A stretch of DNA of 36,046 bases from Dichomitus squalens LYAD-421 SS1 (lineage: Eukaryota; Basidiomycota; Agaricomycetes; Polyporales; Polyporaceae): NCBI RefSeq assembly GCF_000275845.1, contig NW_006766951.1, positions 41,779-77,824 on the forward strand, given 5' to 3'. The translations under genes and the position numbers were made by a program. Positions 9,989 to 20,160 of this stretch are shown here, in pieces. Below the pieces are notes generated by a model. That model saw only the letters and a list, made by a program, of their open reading frames with translations, made no database searches and was not told the DNA's origin. Position 1 is the first letter of the stretch, and each line of letters opens with the position of its first letter.

Positions 9989-10526
9989 TGGACAGGGAGC
10001 ATGTGGGACGCATACCGCCTTTTTTTCCTCCATCCCTCTCATCGTCGTCGTCGCCTTCTCTTTCCCCCTCCCTTCCTTGAGGTCACTCCCTCGGGCAGCT
10101 CAGTTCATTCCATAGCTGAATGACCTCAGAGATCGTTCATCCAGCACCGCCTTTGACGTATTCATGAAGTTCCGACAAGAGTGAGTCGTTCTACTTGGAA
10201 CATACTCGGCTTGCTACTACATCGCTTCTGTCGCAAGCTATGCACAAGGCAGGGCGATGTAGCTGGGGTGCCCAGATAGCGCGACTATAGTATTCCAGGT
10301 CGGACCCCTAGAAATTGCTACCTGCCCTTGCAACTCTAGGACGTCGCTACCACTAGCACGCCCTTTCAGATCGTTTTCGTTCCTCGTGTATCACTGTATG
10401 CGTCTTCATGCAATGCACAAGTAGATATATAACCAGGTATCGCAACGCCAACCATACATGACCTCGAAATAAGCTTCGGCATGAACTCGGCGCTCCGGAT
10501 ACCGGAAAGGACATGTTGACAATCTA
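9989..10526. other. Intergenic between HET paralogues 2 and 3
   Basis: About 540 bases between the stop of HET paralogue 2 and the inverted-repeat element at 10527. A pyrimidine-rich stretch (about 10020-10080) follows the stop. Nothing else recognisable. Confidence 0.4.
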
Positions 10527-10888
10527 CAGCTGATGTAAAAACCAGCGTCGCAGTCCCCGCGCCCGGGGATGTGCTCGGATCACCGGAAAACCCCGGCCGA
10601 GCCCCAGCTATACCACACCGAGGACATTGCCCGACTCTGGTCCACTGCTGGAAGCACCCGCACACAGCGGGAATCTGCATGGGAAGCATTCCATGCAGAA
10701 TATTGTGTGTCCTGTAGCTCTGAAACCACGTAGAATGAGGCGGGGCACACTTCGCGCAGTCACGGCGAGCCTGTCCCCTGACTGGGAGGTGGCCGGAGCG
10801 CTGGCTTGAGGGGCTCGGCAGGGGGCTGCCGCTGATCCGAGCACAGGGAGGCCTGGGGGAAACGCGACGCTGGTTTTTACATCAGCTG
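10527..10888. mobile_element. MITE-like element with TA target site
   Basis: A perfect 25-bp terminal inverted repeat starts CAGCTGATGTAAAAACCAGC at 10527 and ends with its complement at 10888. TA lies on both sides (10525-10526 and 10889-10890), as for Tc1/mariner-type insertions. Subterminal inverted repeats (gtgctcggatca near 10571 and its complement near 10833) and further matches (ggccgagcccc with ggggctcggc) make the 362-bp element a long imperfect hairpin. There is no transposase frame, so it is non-autonomous. It sits in the promoter region of the third HET gene. Confidence 0.85.
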
Positions 10889-10952
10889 TAACGCTGCCCT
10901 ATTTTGAGTAGGCTGGGCTATGCATCGATATGATCACTACCCGAATGTCGAC

Positions 10953-10959
10953 TATATAT
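10953..10959 (+). promoter_or_regulatory. TATA box of HET paralogue 3
   Basis: TATATAT lies about 115 bases before the leader intron and 170 before the ATG at 11131, and about 65 bases after the TA-flanked element. Position and sequence suit a core promoter; no experiment supports it. Confidence 0.4.
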
Positions 10960-11068
10960 GAAGGTAGTCCCATGTCTTTATTTCGTGCGCTTTTCAAGCA
11001 CCTGTCCAGACTTCACTGCGTACGCCATCTGTTGCAGATAAAGCTCCCATTTTACAATTTTCTGTACG

Positions 11069-11118
11069 GTAAGGGCCGTTTGTCTCACGATTGCTCAGCC
11101 ATTAATCTTGATTTGCAG
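11069..11118 (+). promoter_or_regulatory. 5'UTR intron of HET paralogue 3
   Basis: A 50-bp intron with donor gtaagg and acceptor gatttgcag, ending 12 bases before the ATG at 11131. Same position as the introns of the other HET genes. Confidence 0.65.
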
Positions 11119-11130
11119 TGACTTGACGCC

Positions 11131-13218
11131 ATGCGCGTGCTCGAGACGTCGACGGGTCGATTCGTCGATGTCAATCCTATTGAAGTCGAGTACGCCATTC
11201 TATCCCACACCTGGAGCGAAGCGGGGGAGCAGTCGTACCAGGACGTGATCCAATTGCACAAGTCCTTGGAGCGCAGGAGGGCGTCCATCATCCGAATGGC
11301 GTACGCTGAAGTGACTTGGCGGTTCCTGGTCGCGCTGACGTTCCTCCTCCACCTCCTTTGCATCGCGATCAGCAGTCGCCATTTGACGAGCCCCATGCTC
11401 TGCTACGTGCGCGAGCCGGGAAGGACACGCGTAGCGAGAGCCCTGAGGCGGTACGTCGAGTGGCTGAAGATCGTGACATCTCTCTGCCGTCCCCTGGACA
11501 CGATCCTGGACAACCCCATGCTATCGGAGAAGATCAGGAAGGCGTGCGGCGTTGCACGAGCCCATGGGCACAGTCTCATCTGGATCGACTCGTGCTGTAT
11601 CGACAAAACGAGCAGTTCGGAGTTATCAGAGGCCATCAACTCCATGTACTCCTGGTATCGCTACGCGTCTGTGTGCTACGCGCACCTTGCAGATGTTCCG
11701 GACGGCACTGTTGTCACGCAGGGCAGCGCCAACGAGGTGTTTCGCCAAAGCAGATGGTTCAGGCGAGGCTGGACATTGCAGGAACTTATCGCTCCTCGCA
11801 TTGTGATCTTCGTCTCTGCGCAGTGGACTTTCCTTGGGTCGCGCTTTGCCTTGGCAGACCTCTTACAGGACATCACGGGTATAGACAGTCATGTCTTGAC
11901 CCGTCAGCTGGAGCCAAAAGACTTTCCCGTTGCAGTCCGTATGGGCTGGGCCGCCTGCAGAAAGACAACGCGGGTAGAGGACGAAGCATACGCACTGCTT
12001 GGTGTCTTTGGCCTTCACATGCAACCCATGTATGGAGAGGGCGAGCGTGCGTTCATCCGGCTCCAGGAAGAGATTCTGAAGCGAATCCCGGATGCAACCC
12101 TTTTCGCATGGGGGCGGACGATGCACTCCACCATGGCTCTCTACATGGACGGAGAAGACAAGTTCGCTGAGAACTGTCAAGGATACGGTCCACCCCTTCT
12201 TTCCGCTGCCTTTGATCGTGAAACGAGCTTCTTTGCGCGTTCACCCTCTTCCTACCAGAAGCGCGGTTCACGTTCAAGATATTCCCCTATCTCTCAGGAG
12301 ACCCTGCTCGCCAGACTGGGGCTCAGTGATGGCAGTGCCTATCCTTTCACGGACTACGCAGAAACGCCTTGCGGGACTCGCCTACACATGCCGCTCATCG
12401 CGATCGATCCTGAACCGATGTCACGCTTCCTCAGCAGCTACGGCGACGACAGCTTCCTTGCCATCCTCGCGGTAGAGTCCGATGACCATCCGGGATATCT
12501 CATCGCGCGGCCTTGCTTCGCTCGGATCCCAGGACCCTCGAGAACTATACGAATTCTCCGACCAGGCCATATCACAGTCCACCGACGTACGCCTACGTCC
12601 TGGAGTGGAGGAGCTCGGGAGACAACCTCTTCATTCGACATAATCCCTATCAATCCTAATGACATCGAGCGCTATCGCTCGGACATGTGCTGCGAGCCTA
12701 TACACATTCCGAACGCCAGGCCTCTACCATCCTTCTTAGGCTCGGCACATGGCTACAATGCCGAAGAGGCGAATGTCGCGCTATCGCCGTGTAGCGCTAC
12801 GATTCTCCGGACGCAGGGATACTCGATCATGGAGCGTGATCTAGATCTACACGACTCCGAGGATGGGGCTACACGCCGCGCTCTCATAGAGTTGTCAAGA
12901 GATGACGAGGTTATTTCCATCGAATACGAGTACCGCATGCGCACCCAGTCCGGACCACATATGCGAGCCGACGTCCAGGCGGCGCGTTTTCCGTGGGCGA
13001 TATCTCTGAGTGGTCGTAACCCCCGACTACCACTGTTCAAGCCAGGAAAGCAAATACGAGGACTACGCTCACCGACATCCTTCGTCGTCAACGGCCCAGC
13101 AGGCGAACACGCCTTGGTGCATCTGACTCTGGAGTCCTCGTTTAAGTGTCCAGCGCAATGGCTCTTGGATGTCGAGGTGACGGGAGCCGCTATCCTTGGA
13201 AGGTGGGGATACAGTTGA
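11131..13218 (+). CDS. HET-domain protein with hydrophobic insert (paralogue 3)
   Basis: Intact single-exon coding region, 695 aa, closely related to the gene at 7907. Motifs: MRVLETSTGRFVDV, EYAILSHTWSEAGEQSYQDV, LIWIDSCCIDKTSSSELS, SRWFRRGWTLQELIAPR, TTRVEDEAYALLGVFGLHM, MYGEGERAFIRLQEEI. The hydrophobic insert is at about residues 58-81 (core TWRFLVALTFLL, then HLLCIAI), with basic residues before and after it, consistent with a membrane helix inside the HET fold. The C-terminal half (from about residue 330) aligns with the other paralogues but has no known domain. Start chosen from family alignment and the leader intron ending 12 bases upstream. Function in allorecognition is inferred from the domain only. 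Confidence 0.9.
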   Translation: MRVLETSTGRFVDVNPIEVEYAILSHTWSEAGEQSYQDVIQLHKSLERRRASIIRMAYAEVTWRFLVALTFLLHLLCIAISSRHLTSPMLCYVREPGRTRVARALRRYVEWLKIVTSLCRPLDTILDNPMLSEKIRKACGVARAHGHSLIWIDSCCIDKTSSSELSEAINSMYSWYRYASVCYAHLADVPDGTVVTQGSANEVFRQSRWFRRGWTLQELIAPRIVIFVSAQWTFLGSRFALADLLQDITGIDSHVLTRQLEPKDFPVAVRMGWAACRKTTRVEDEAYALLGVFGLHMQPMYGEGERAFIRLQEEILKRIPDATLFAWGRTMHSTMALYMDGEDKFAENCQGYGPPLLSAAFDRETSFFARSPSSYQKRGSRSRYSPISQETLLARLGLSDGSAYPFTDYAETPCGTRLHMPLIAIDPEPMSRFLSSYGDDSFLAILAVESDDHPGYLIARPCFARIPGPSRTIRILRPGHITVHRRTPTSWSGGARETTSSFDIIPINPNDIERYRSDMCCEPIHIPNARPLPSFLGSAHGYNAEEANVALSPCSATILRTQGYSIMERDLDLHDSEDGATRRALIELSRDDEVISIEYEYRMRTQSGPHMRADVQAARFPWAISLSGRNPRLPLFKPGKQIRGLRSPTSFVVNGPAGEHALVHLTLESSFKCPAQWLLDVEVTGAAILGRWGYS

Positions 13219-13644
13219 TGTGCTGGCTGTGCGGTTCTGGGGTGGTCTGCCGAGAGGACTCAAGAACGCCGAAAAGGATCGGCTGGCCAAATGTGGAGAT
13301 GCTGTAGGGCTTAGACTGCATGTTCCTAGTGACGCTCGTCTGCCTTAGCTTTGGCTCTTGCAGAATGTAGGGAATACAGTCACATGGCTTGTCGAGCTAG
13401 AGGAGGTGCGTCAGCGAGAACCGTCTTGGTCTCTGAATGAAGGTGGCTGTCACCGCAGCATGTCGTGTGGCACGAGCGGACGTAACGCACGCGGTTTGAA
13501 GCACTTTAGGGCTATAGAAGAAACCGGCTTCTCATCTGTAGCAATAGAGGAGTATTTGAGCACATGTGCATCGGTGTAGATGTTGGACCCGTCGCCCCGA
13601 ACCTAGTCTGCTCTTATACCAGGAAGTAAGACTGATGGATTTGG
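13219..13644. other. Intergenic between convergent genes
   Basis: About 425 bases between the 3' ends of HET paralogue 3 (plus) and the F-box gene (minus). No further feature is supported. Confidence 0.4.
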
Positions 13645-15268
13645 TTAGTTTACATGGAGTACGCCTGCGTTAACCATCGGCAGGAGGTCTATATTCGGAA
13701 ATATACGTAGAAGGAATTTGGTGACGAGCTCTGTCTCCTTCCTCGAGAAAGAGACCCCCGCCACCCACAGGTCGCGTAACTCTCCCTGAGAACATGACGT
13801 CCTCGCCATCTCCGACCTGAGAGAGGTGAGGTCTTGGCTGATCGGGAGTCGAAGCGTTGTGAGTCCTGGACAGCGATATGCGAAGGCGGGTAGGGAGGTT
13901 ATCGGTGGTCGAGGTACTGTTGTTCGTCCTCCACGAAATGCCACCTCAAGGATTGCCAGGGACGACCATGAACATGCCATAGTGTCAAGGTCCTCGTTGG
14001 TTAGCGCGACGCCTGCTGGGTCCTCGATAGTGATCGCGCATTCGCGCAGCTGCCGGACGGTAAGCAGCGGCTTGATATACTGCGCGAACGGCCGCGCGCG
14101 GTCCGGAACCCCGATTCCCGACCGAACACACTCAATGTGAAGTGTCCGGAGCGACGTTGAGAAGCGCACGCTGAGGACGGACGCGCATCGTGTCCAGCCG
14201 TCCGTGTCGTGGTCAGGGACGGTGACGGAGAGGGACACAGTGTGCAACATCGGCGAGTCTACAGCATGGAGGATGTCCCCGATCTCCACCGGAGCGCCTG
14301 CCACGCGGAGAACTTCTAGCACAGACAGGGTTGGCATGCCGTGTCGTTCATCTCCGCGCTGCGATCGTACGCCCTGGTCGTCAGAGTCAGCTGAACGCCG
14401 AAGGATGATGGAGAGCGACGCGAGGCGCGGCATTTTGCTGCAATATATGAGGATGTTTGACATGGAAGTGAAGACCGAGCCGAGGTGAAGGACGCGAAGG
14501 TGGTTGAAGATGACGGGCGCAGCGAGGCGAGCAGATGCCTGGAAATCCACGCCTTCGAGGGAAAGCTCTTCCACGCAAGGCGAGCAGACGTCGAGGATTC
14601 CAAAGAGGCCAGCGTACCCCTCTAAGACGTCATGCCTTCCTTGAGTGAGCGTGCCTGTCCAGGGTGAAGGTGAAGCGGCTTGGACGTAAAGCGTGACACG
14701 GCGCAAGCTCAAGGATAGGAATGGAAGACATTGTGCGACGTTAGAAAACTGCAACCAAGAGAGCTCATGAAGGTTGGGGAGGATAGTCGTTCTGCAAAGC
14801 GAGGCATGGTGGACCAGCGCCGAGAATGCCCGACCACCTAGTCGCTGTGCTGGCCCTTCTGCGTAGTGGTAATGAAGCTTCCTGATTCGCTGAGCATATT
14901 GCAGAAACCGAGACCACTCCTCACTTTCAATTGACCCTCGATAGACCTGTTCTTGTCGTGCATAATAGGGATGAGCTCATGCTTCATAGGAAGCGCAAGT
15001 GACGTACAAAGGTAGGGCCAGTGCCACCTTCCTTCCCTTCCTCAGAAAATGAACGTGGTAATAACCTAAATAGCGGGACGAGGCCTGAGATTTTGCGCCA
15101 GAGAGCATCAAGCGCAGGTTCACTGAGGGCTCGGGAGGTACGGGCGCAGCTCGCCAGCGTGCTCTCGCACCCGAAGGATATGTGGTCCAGGATATTGCGA
15201 AGGATCTCGTCGATGTACCATATCTGGTGAGTGCGAGGAATATCGCCTTGCTCGGTGAGTGTTGTCAT
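13645..15268 (-). CDS. F-box protein with leucine-rich C-terminal region
   Basis: Two exons, about 520 aa. Exon 1 (15268-15008) encodes an F-box-like N-terminus: HQIWYIDEILRNILDHI, STLASCARTSRALSEPALDA, LWRKISGLVPLFRLLP. The intron 15007-14947 (donor gtacgt, acceptor aagaacag) joins in frame to exon 2 (14946-13645). Exon 2 carries spaced leucine-rich segments such as RVLHLGSVFTSM, ASLSIILRRSA, LSVLEVLRVAG and LTTLRLPISQDLTSL, irregular LRR-like repeats common in basidiomycete F-box proteins. These proteins usually link substrates to SCF ubiquitin ligases; the substrate is unknown. The ATG at 15268 is the first true ATG, since the frame further upstream has only a GTG. It lies between HET paralogue 3 and DBP4, opposite in strand to both. 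Confidence 0.8.
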
Positions 15269-16575
15269 ACCGTACACTAAGAGTCAACGAGGACTAGGAT
15301 GGATGTTGATGTCTCGACAAGCTAGGTATATATGTCAGCTCCTTTCGCGACCTTTGGAATCAGGTATCGATGCTCACCACTAAACGAGCTCTACGATGAC
15401 GCCGCAGGCTGCGGAGAACCCGTACAGTCACGCAAAGGCGGGCAGTAGTAAGGAAGCCAGCGGGCCCGAGGATCCCACCGAAGGAATACGGCATCATTAT
15501 AAAGAGTGGTGGAAGGCTTCCCAGTGCGAGCATCTGTCAAAATAGTCTTCGGACTCCTCAAAACTCGTATCACTTTTGCTTCGACGCTGGGTTATTCCAT
15601 GGTCTTCCTGTTGAGCGACGATTGGACACGTAGTGTAACGACTCGAAGGGTGCCCCTCCACTCCACCTCTGACACACAGACATTATCATCCATGGGAGGG
15701 ACCCTGTAGTCTGGAGTGACTGGTGGGGATTGGTCAAATCTTGGGTATGGTTTGACGTAAGAGATGCCTCCTGCTGATCGAAGCTGGGTACGTGCTCCGG
15801 CTTGCCGTTATTTCTCGAACTGAGGAGTAAGCTTCCGAGAGAGACTGCAACCCAGAGCTAAGGGTCCTGCGTCTCAAGGCTGTCCGCTCGCTCCTGAAAC
15901 ACGGAAAAGTGGTAAATTATGCTGTCGGCCGCTGACTTCTGGGAAGAGAAGATCGGCGTCGAACTCAAGTGAAACGCGTGCACAAAACTCACAAAGCTGC
16001 ATTAGACCACCGTGTCCAGATGCCAGGTTATCAGTATGCTGGTCTTACGTGCTGGTGAGGTCAATAAACTCGAACAATATGATCCGATGGTGTGATGGAG
16101 CATATAAGACCATGGGAGGTGCGTGGAGCGTGAAGCCTAAAGGACTTAATATTGCATGGAAGGCTGGCGCTGATTGTTGGCTAACCGCCCTACGGTCGAG
16201 GTCGTTATACCTACCGTCCCAAACGTCCTGCTCTCCAATCCCTCACTATGAGCCATTGCTAGCCATCTGTACGCTGTAAACAGCCATGAACCTTGGTCGC
16301 ACAGACCGGAGCAGCAAATATTCTCTTACCTTACTATGGGTCATGTTCCCAAATAGGAGAGTATGACTACTTCGCCAGATATATGGTCAGCGGTGGGGAG
16401 TAGTCGCGGCGGTGAGGAGAACTCAGGAGTTGGTCAAGACGGTGCATCGTGCCAAGGAAAAAGTGCTCAATGTCAGCGGGCGCTTGCAGGGCACGGTGTT
16501 TCTACCGTTCCACGACCTGCTCGACTCCCTCCTCTTCGACTCGTTTTTACCGTCTTCGTGAATCAAGCGATCGTA
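15269..16575. other. Intergenic, divergent F-box and DBP4 genes
   Basis: About 1.3 kb between the start codons of the F-box gene (minus) and DBP4 (plus). Short open frames at 15391-15573 (minus) and 15506-15709 (plus) overlap on opposite strands and match nothing I know. The promoters of both genes must lie here, but no clear TATA motif was found. Confidence 0.4.
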
Positions 16576-19384
16576 ATGGAAAAGGCTGGGCCCTCCAAAC
16601 CTGTGAAAATGAAGAAGGCAAAAAAACCTCAAGACGCAAAGCTGAAGACAAAAAAGGTCAGGCGGGCGAACGAGGCGAAGGCTATTGCGGACTTAGAGCA
16701 GGCAGCTCTACACTTTGTGAGTCGTCTTCGACCGGGAAGCGTCCTGTTACTCATTAACACAGATTGACTTGTGATAGGAGCCACCATCGGACCTGAAGGC
16801 CTTCGCAGACCTCCCCATCTCTGACCTGACCAAGCGAGGTGCGCCTTCCTTGACACTGTCTTCTGCCTGTCCCTCATTCAATGTAACAGGACTTAAGCGT
16901 GCGCACTTCGTCGACATGACGGACATCCAATCCAAAAGCATTCCCACCTCCCTGAAGGGCAAGGACGTTCTCGGTGCAGCTCGTACGGGCAGCGGGAAAA
17001 CGCTTGCGTTCCTCATCCCGGTGCTGGAGATTTTGTATCGTCGGAAGTGGGGACCACAGGATGGGCTTGGCGCGCTGATCATCACCCCCACAAGGGAACT
17101 GGTAAGTCAGTGGCCTGTCCGTGTGTCCACATCTTGCCAACGCCCTACAGGCCGCCCAAATATTCGAAGTGCTACGTTCCATTGGCGGATATCACAGCTT
17201 CTCTGCGGGACTCATAATTGGAGGGAAAAATCTGAAGGACGAGCGGGAACGACTTTCACGCATGAACATTCTTGTCGCGACCCCAGGGCGACTCCTTCAG
17301 CACATGGACCAGACGATAGGTTTTGAATGTGACAATCTGCAGTTACTAGGTGCGTTCTCGATTCTCGCGAGAAATGTGCCTATCCCTACACGGTTCTAAT
17401 ACTTGTGCTCGGATATCAGTTCTCGACGAAGCGGATCGGATACTGGACATGGGCTTCCAGCGCACCCTCGCTGCTCTGCTCTCGCACCTTCCCAAGTCCC
17501 GACAAACCCTCTTGTTCTCTGCCACTCAGACGCAGTCAGTAGCCGACCTCGCGCGTCTCAGTTTAAAAGACCCTGTCCCCGTCGGTATCGAAGAAACTCT
17601 AACGGAAGGCGCGACGCCCAAAGCGCTTGAGCAGCACTACGTTGTCTGCGAGCTAGACAAGAAGCTCGATGTGCTCTGGAGCTTCATCAAAAGCCACCTC
17701 CAGACGAAGACGCTAGTCTTCCTCTCGAGCTGCAAGCAGGTGCGCTTCGTGTTCGAGACGTTCTGCAAGATGCATCCGGGCGTCCCACTCCTGCAGCTGC
17801 ACGGGAAGCAGAAGCAGATGACGCGCCTTGAGACGTTCAAGCGGTTCACGTCCATGAAGCACGCCGTACTGTTCGCGACCGACATCGCCGCGCGCGGCCT
17901 TGACTTTCCGTCCGTCGACTGGGTGCTGCAGGTCGACGCACCCGAGGACGCGGACACGTACATTCATCGCGTGGGGCGGACGGCACGGTACGAGAGCGCG
18001 GGCAAGGGCTTGCTGCTGCTCGCGCCCAGCGAGGAGGAGGGCATGCTCGCGGCACTGAAGAAGAAAAACATCGAGGTCCAAAAGATCAAGATCAAAGCGA
18101 GCAAGACTCAGAGCATCGCCAACTCTCTCCAGAACCTCGCGTTCCAAGATCCTGAGATCAAGTATCTTGGTCAGCGGGTACGTTTGCCATGAATAACTTG
18201 CCGTCAGGTCATAGTACCAACATCGTTGTGTCTGTTCATCAGGCGTTCGTATCGTACCTGCGTTCTGTGTACCTGCAGAAGGACAAATCGATCTTCAAGC
18301 TAAACGAGCTACCTGTCGAGCGCTTCTCTGAGGCGCTTGGACTCCCTGGTATGCCGAAGATCAAGTTCCTCAGCAGAGAGATGGCGAAGAAGAGGAAGAA
18401 TGCGTCTCGGGCAGTCGCAGGTGCTGGCCCGTCTTCAGCAGGCCCTCAGAGCGATGAAGAGGGGAGCGATGACGACGGGTCGGAGACTTCGGGAGATGAA
18501 ACTTCCGATGAAGAGGAAGAGGATAGCTCCCCTGTTGTCGCGTCCACGAGTACTGGCGAGCAGAAGGTGCGTCCTATACACGCAGTGGGACGGTCCCAGT
18601 GACTGACCGTGATCTCAGCCAAATCGTGTGCGAACCAAATACGATCGACTGTTCGAGCGCAAGAACCAGAACATCCTCTCCGAGCACTACAATAAGCTAG
18701 TAGACCACAGTGCCGACGGTGCTGGCAGTGACTCGGACGACGACTTCATCACACTCAAGCGGGCGGACCACGAGCTTGAAGACGATGCCTTGCGCGAGTC
18801 TGAGTACAAGTCGAAGAGGCAGCAGAAGACGGCGCTCTCCAAAAAGGCGCTCGCTAAGAAGGGCCCGAGGGGACACAAACTCGTTTTCGACGATTCGGGT
18901 CAAGCGCACGAAATGTATGAGTTGAAGGATACGCAAGAGGTGTTTAAGGATGCGGATGAGGTCATGGAAGCCGGGCGACGGTTCGCGGAGAGCGAGCGCG
19001 GGAAACTGAAGGAAGCGGATGTTGCGGACAAAGCAGAGGCGAAGGAAAAGAAGAGGGAGAAGAAGCGGAAACGCAAGGAGCGCGAGCGCGAGGTATGCAT
19101 CCGTTCCCGTCCAGTCACAAGATATTGCGGCTCTAACATCCTACTTCCAGGGTGAGGGTGCCCACGATGAGGACGATGGCGAATATGCTGCTGGACCGGT
19201 GGTAGTGGACTTCTCGGAAGACGACGGATACGTCTCTCCTGAGTTTGACCTCCCGTTGGCTCCAGACGACGAGAGTGAATCGGAGCGACCCCCTGCGAAG
19301 AAGTCACGAACGACAGCGGCTCATGCGCAATCAGCGTTGGAGGCAGAGGAGGAGCTGGCTCTGAAGATGCTTCGTCGCAGGTAG
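16576..19384 (+). CDS. DBP4: ATP-dependent RNA helicase Dbp4 (DDX10 type)
   Basis: DEAD-box helicase of nucleolar pre-18S rRNA processing (yeast Dbp4/Hca4, human DDX10). Eight exons give 800 aa: 16576-16716, 16778-16838, 16890-17101, 17151-17349, 17420-18177, 18243-18566, 18619-19092, 19151-19384; all introns GT-AG and 49-70 bp. Motifs: a lysine-rich N-terminus, [11 protein letters not shown] (Q-motif region), ARTGSGKT (Walker A, ~98-105), [24 protein letters not shown] (~205), FSAT (~237), [22 protein letters not shown] and HRVGRTAR. The tail carries the Dbp4 features [28 protein letters not shown], acidic Ser/Asp/Glu tracts, and a charged coiled segment rich in [13 protein letters not shown]. 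Length suits the family (yeast about 770, human about 875). The start is the ATG before the basic leader; in-frame codons upstream lack family features. Confidence 0.95.
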
Positions 19385-20092
19385 TTGGTGTGTATCGTAC
19401 TACTGTAGTAACTCCCCCGATGAGTGTCATCCTACCAGCTCATCGGTCATCAATTGAACCGTAGTCAGATGCCCTGGCTGGGAGCAATATGTTTCCCACA
19501 CATCCGAAAAACATGGCCTCAGCCCCAAAGGTATCGTGGCTCAGCGCTCAGGCCTCAGGACTGTCCTTAAGACAACTGCTCATCATCTGCCACTTTGACG
19601 GCCTGGCGTATTCACATTACCCCCTTAACTAGGGCAGCGACTTTTCCTGACACACCTCATCCCCGAGGCTCATGCACCGATCCAGCACCGGTTGCAGCCC
19701 TTCCTGTCGACGTCCGCTAGTAGCGGATTTCATTTATCCGATCGTTAGCGCGGTCCGGTCCGGGATGCCACCTCGGACTTGGGTGGGACTTCGGCCCAGT
19801 GCATGCACTTACCCGGATACATACATATGAACGATGCTGGAAGTGGTTGAGTTCTTTGATTTGTATCGACACAGGAGAAGGGCAATGATGCAATCAACGG
19901 GCAGGGCGTACCTTAGTGCCTTACATAAGCACCTTGCGATCCATTGTATGGCATCATTCTCAACATAGCGTTCTTACGCTCGAGGCGCGGCGCGTGTCTT
20001 GCCATGTTTTAAGTAGACGGGGAGAAGCTTAATCTCCACACCATCCCTCCGTCTGTGCATTATCAATTCATTGACAGTCAGTCCCTTACAAG
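19385..20092. other. Intergenic upstream of HET paralogue 4
   Basis: About 700 bases holding the 3' flank of DBP4 and the promoter of the fourth HET gene. No TATA box, repeat or extra gene was seen. An ATG at 20071 is in frame with the HET gene only if the leader intron is not removed. Confidence 0.4.
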
Positions 20093-20149
20093 GTAGCCAC
20101 TCGTGTCCAGCGTCGCCGACTTATGGCTTATCACGTTCTCAATTACCAG
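20093..20149 (+). promoter_or_regulatory. 5'UTR intron of HET paralogue 4
   Basis: A 57-bp intron with donor gtagcc (weak) and acceptor aattaccag, ending 11 bases before the family start codon at 20161. Removing it eliminates the upstream in-frame extension from 20071, which supports 20161 as the true start. Confidence 0.5.
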
Positions 20150-20160
20150 ACATCAACGCG

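Noticed and set aside
10608..10844. Small open frames inside the TA-flanked element
   Set aside because: They span inverted-repeat sequence, are present on both strands and do not resemble transposase.
11316..12170. 284-codon plus-strand frame inside HET paralogue 3
   Set aside because: It is a shifted-frame shadow of the HET gene, whose own frame carries all family motifs.
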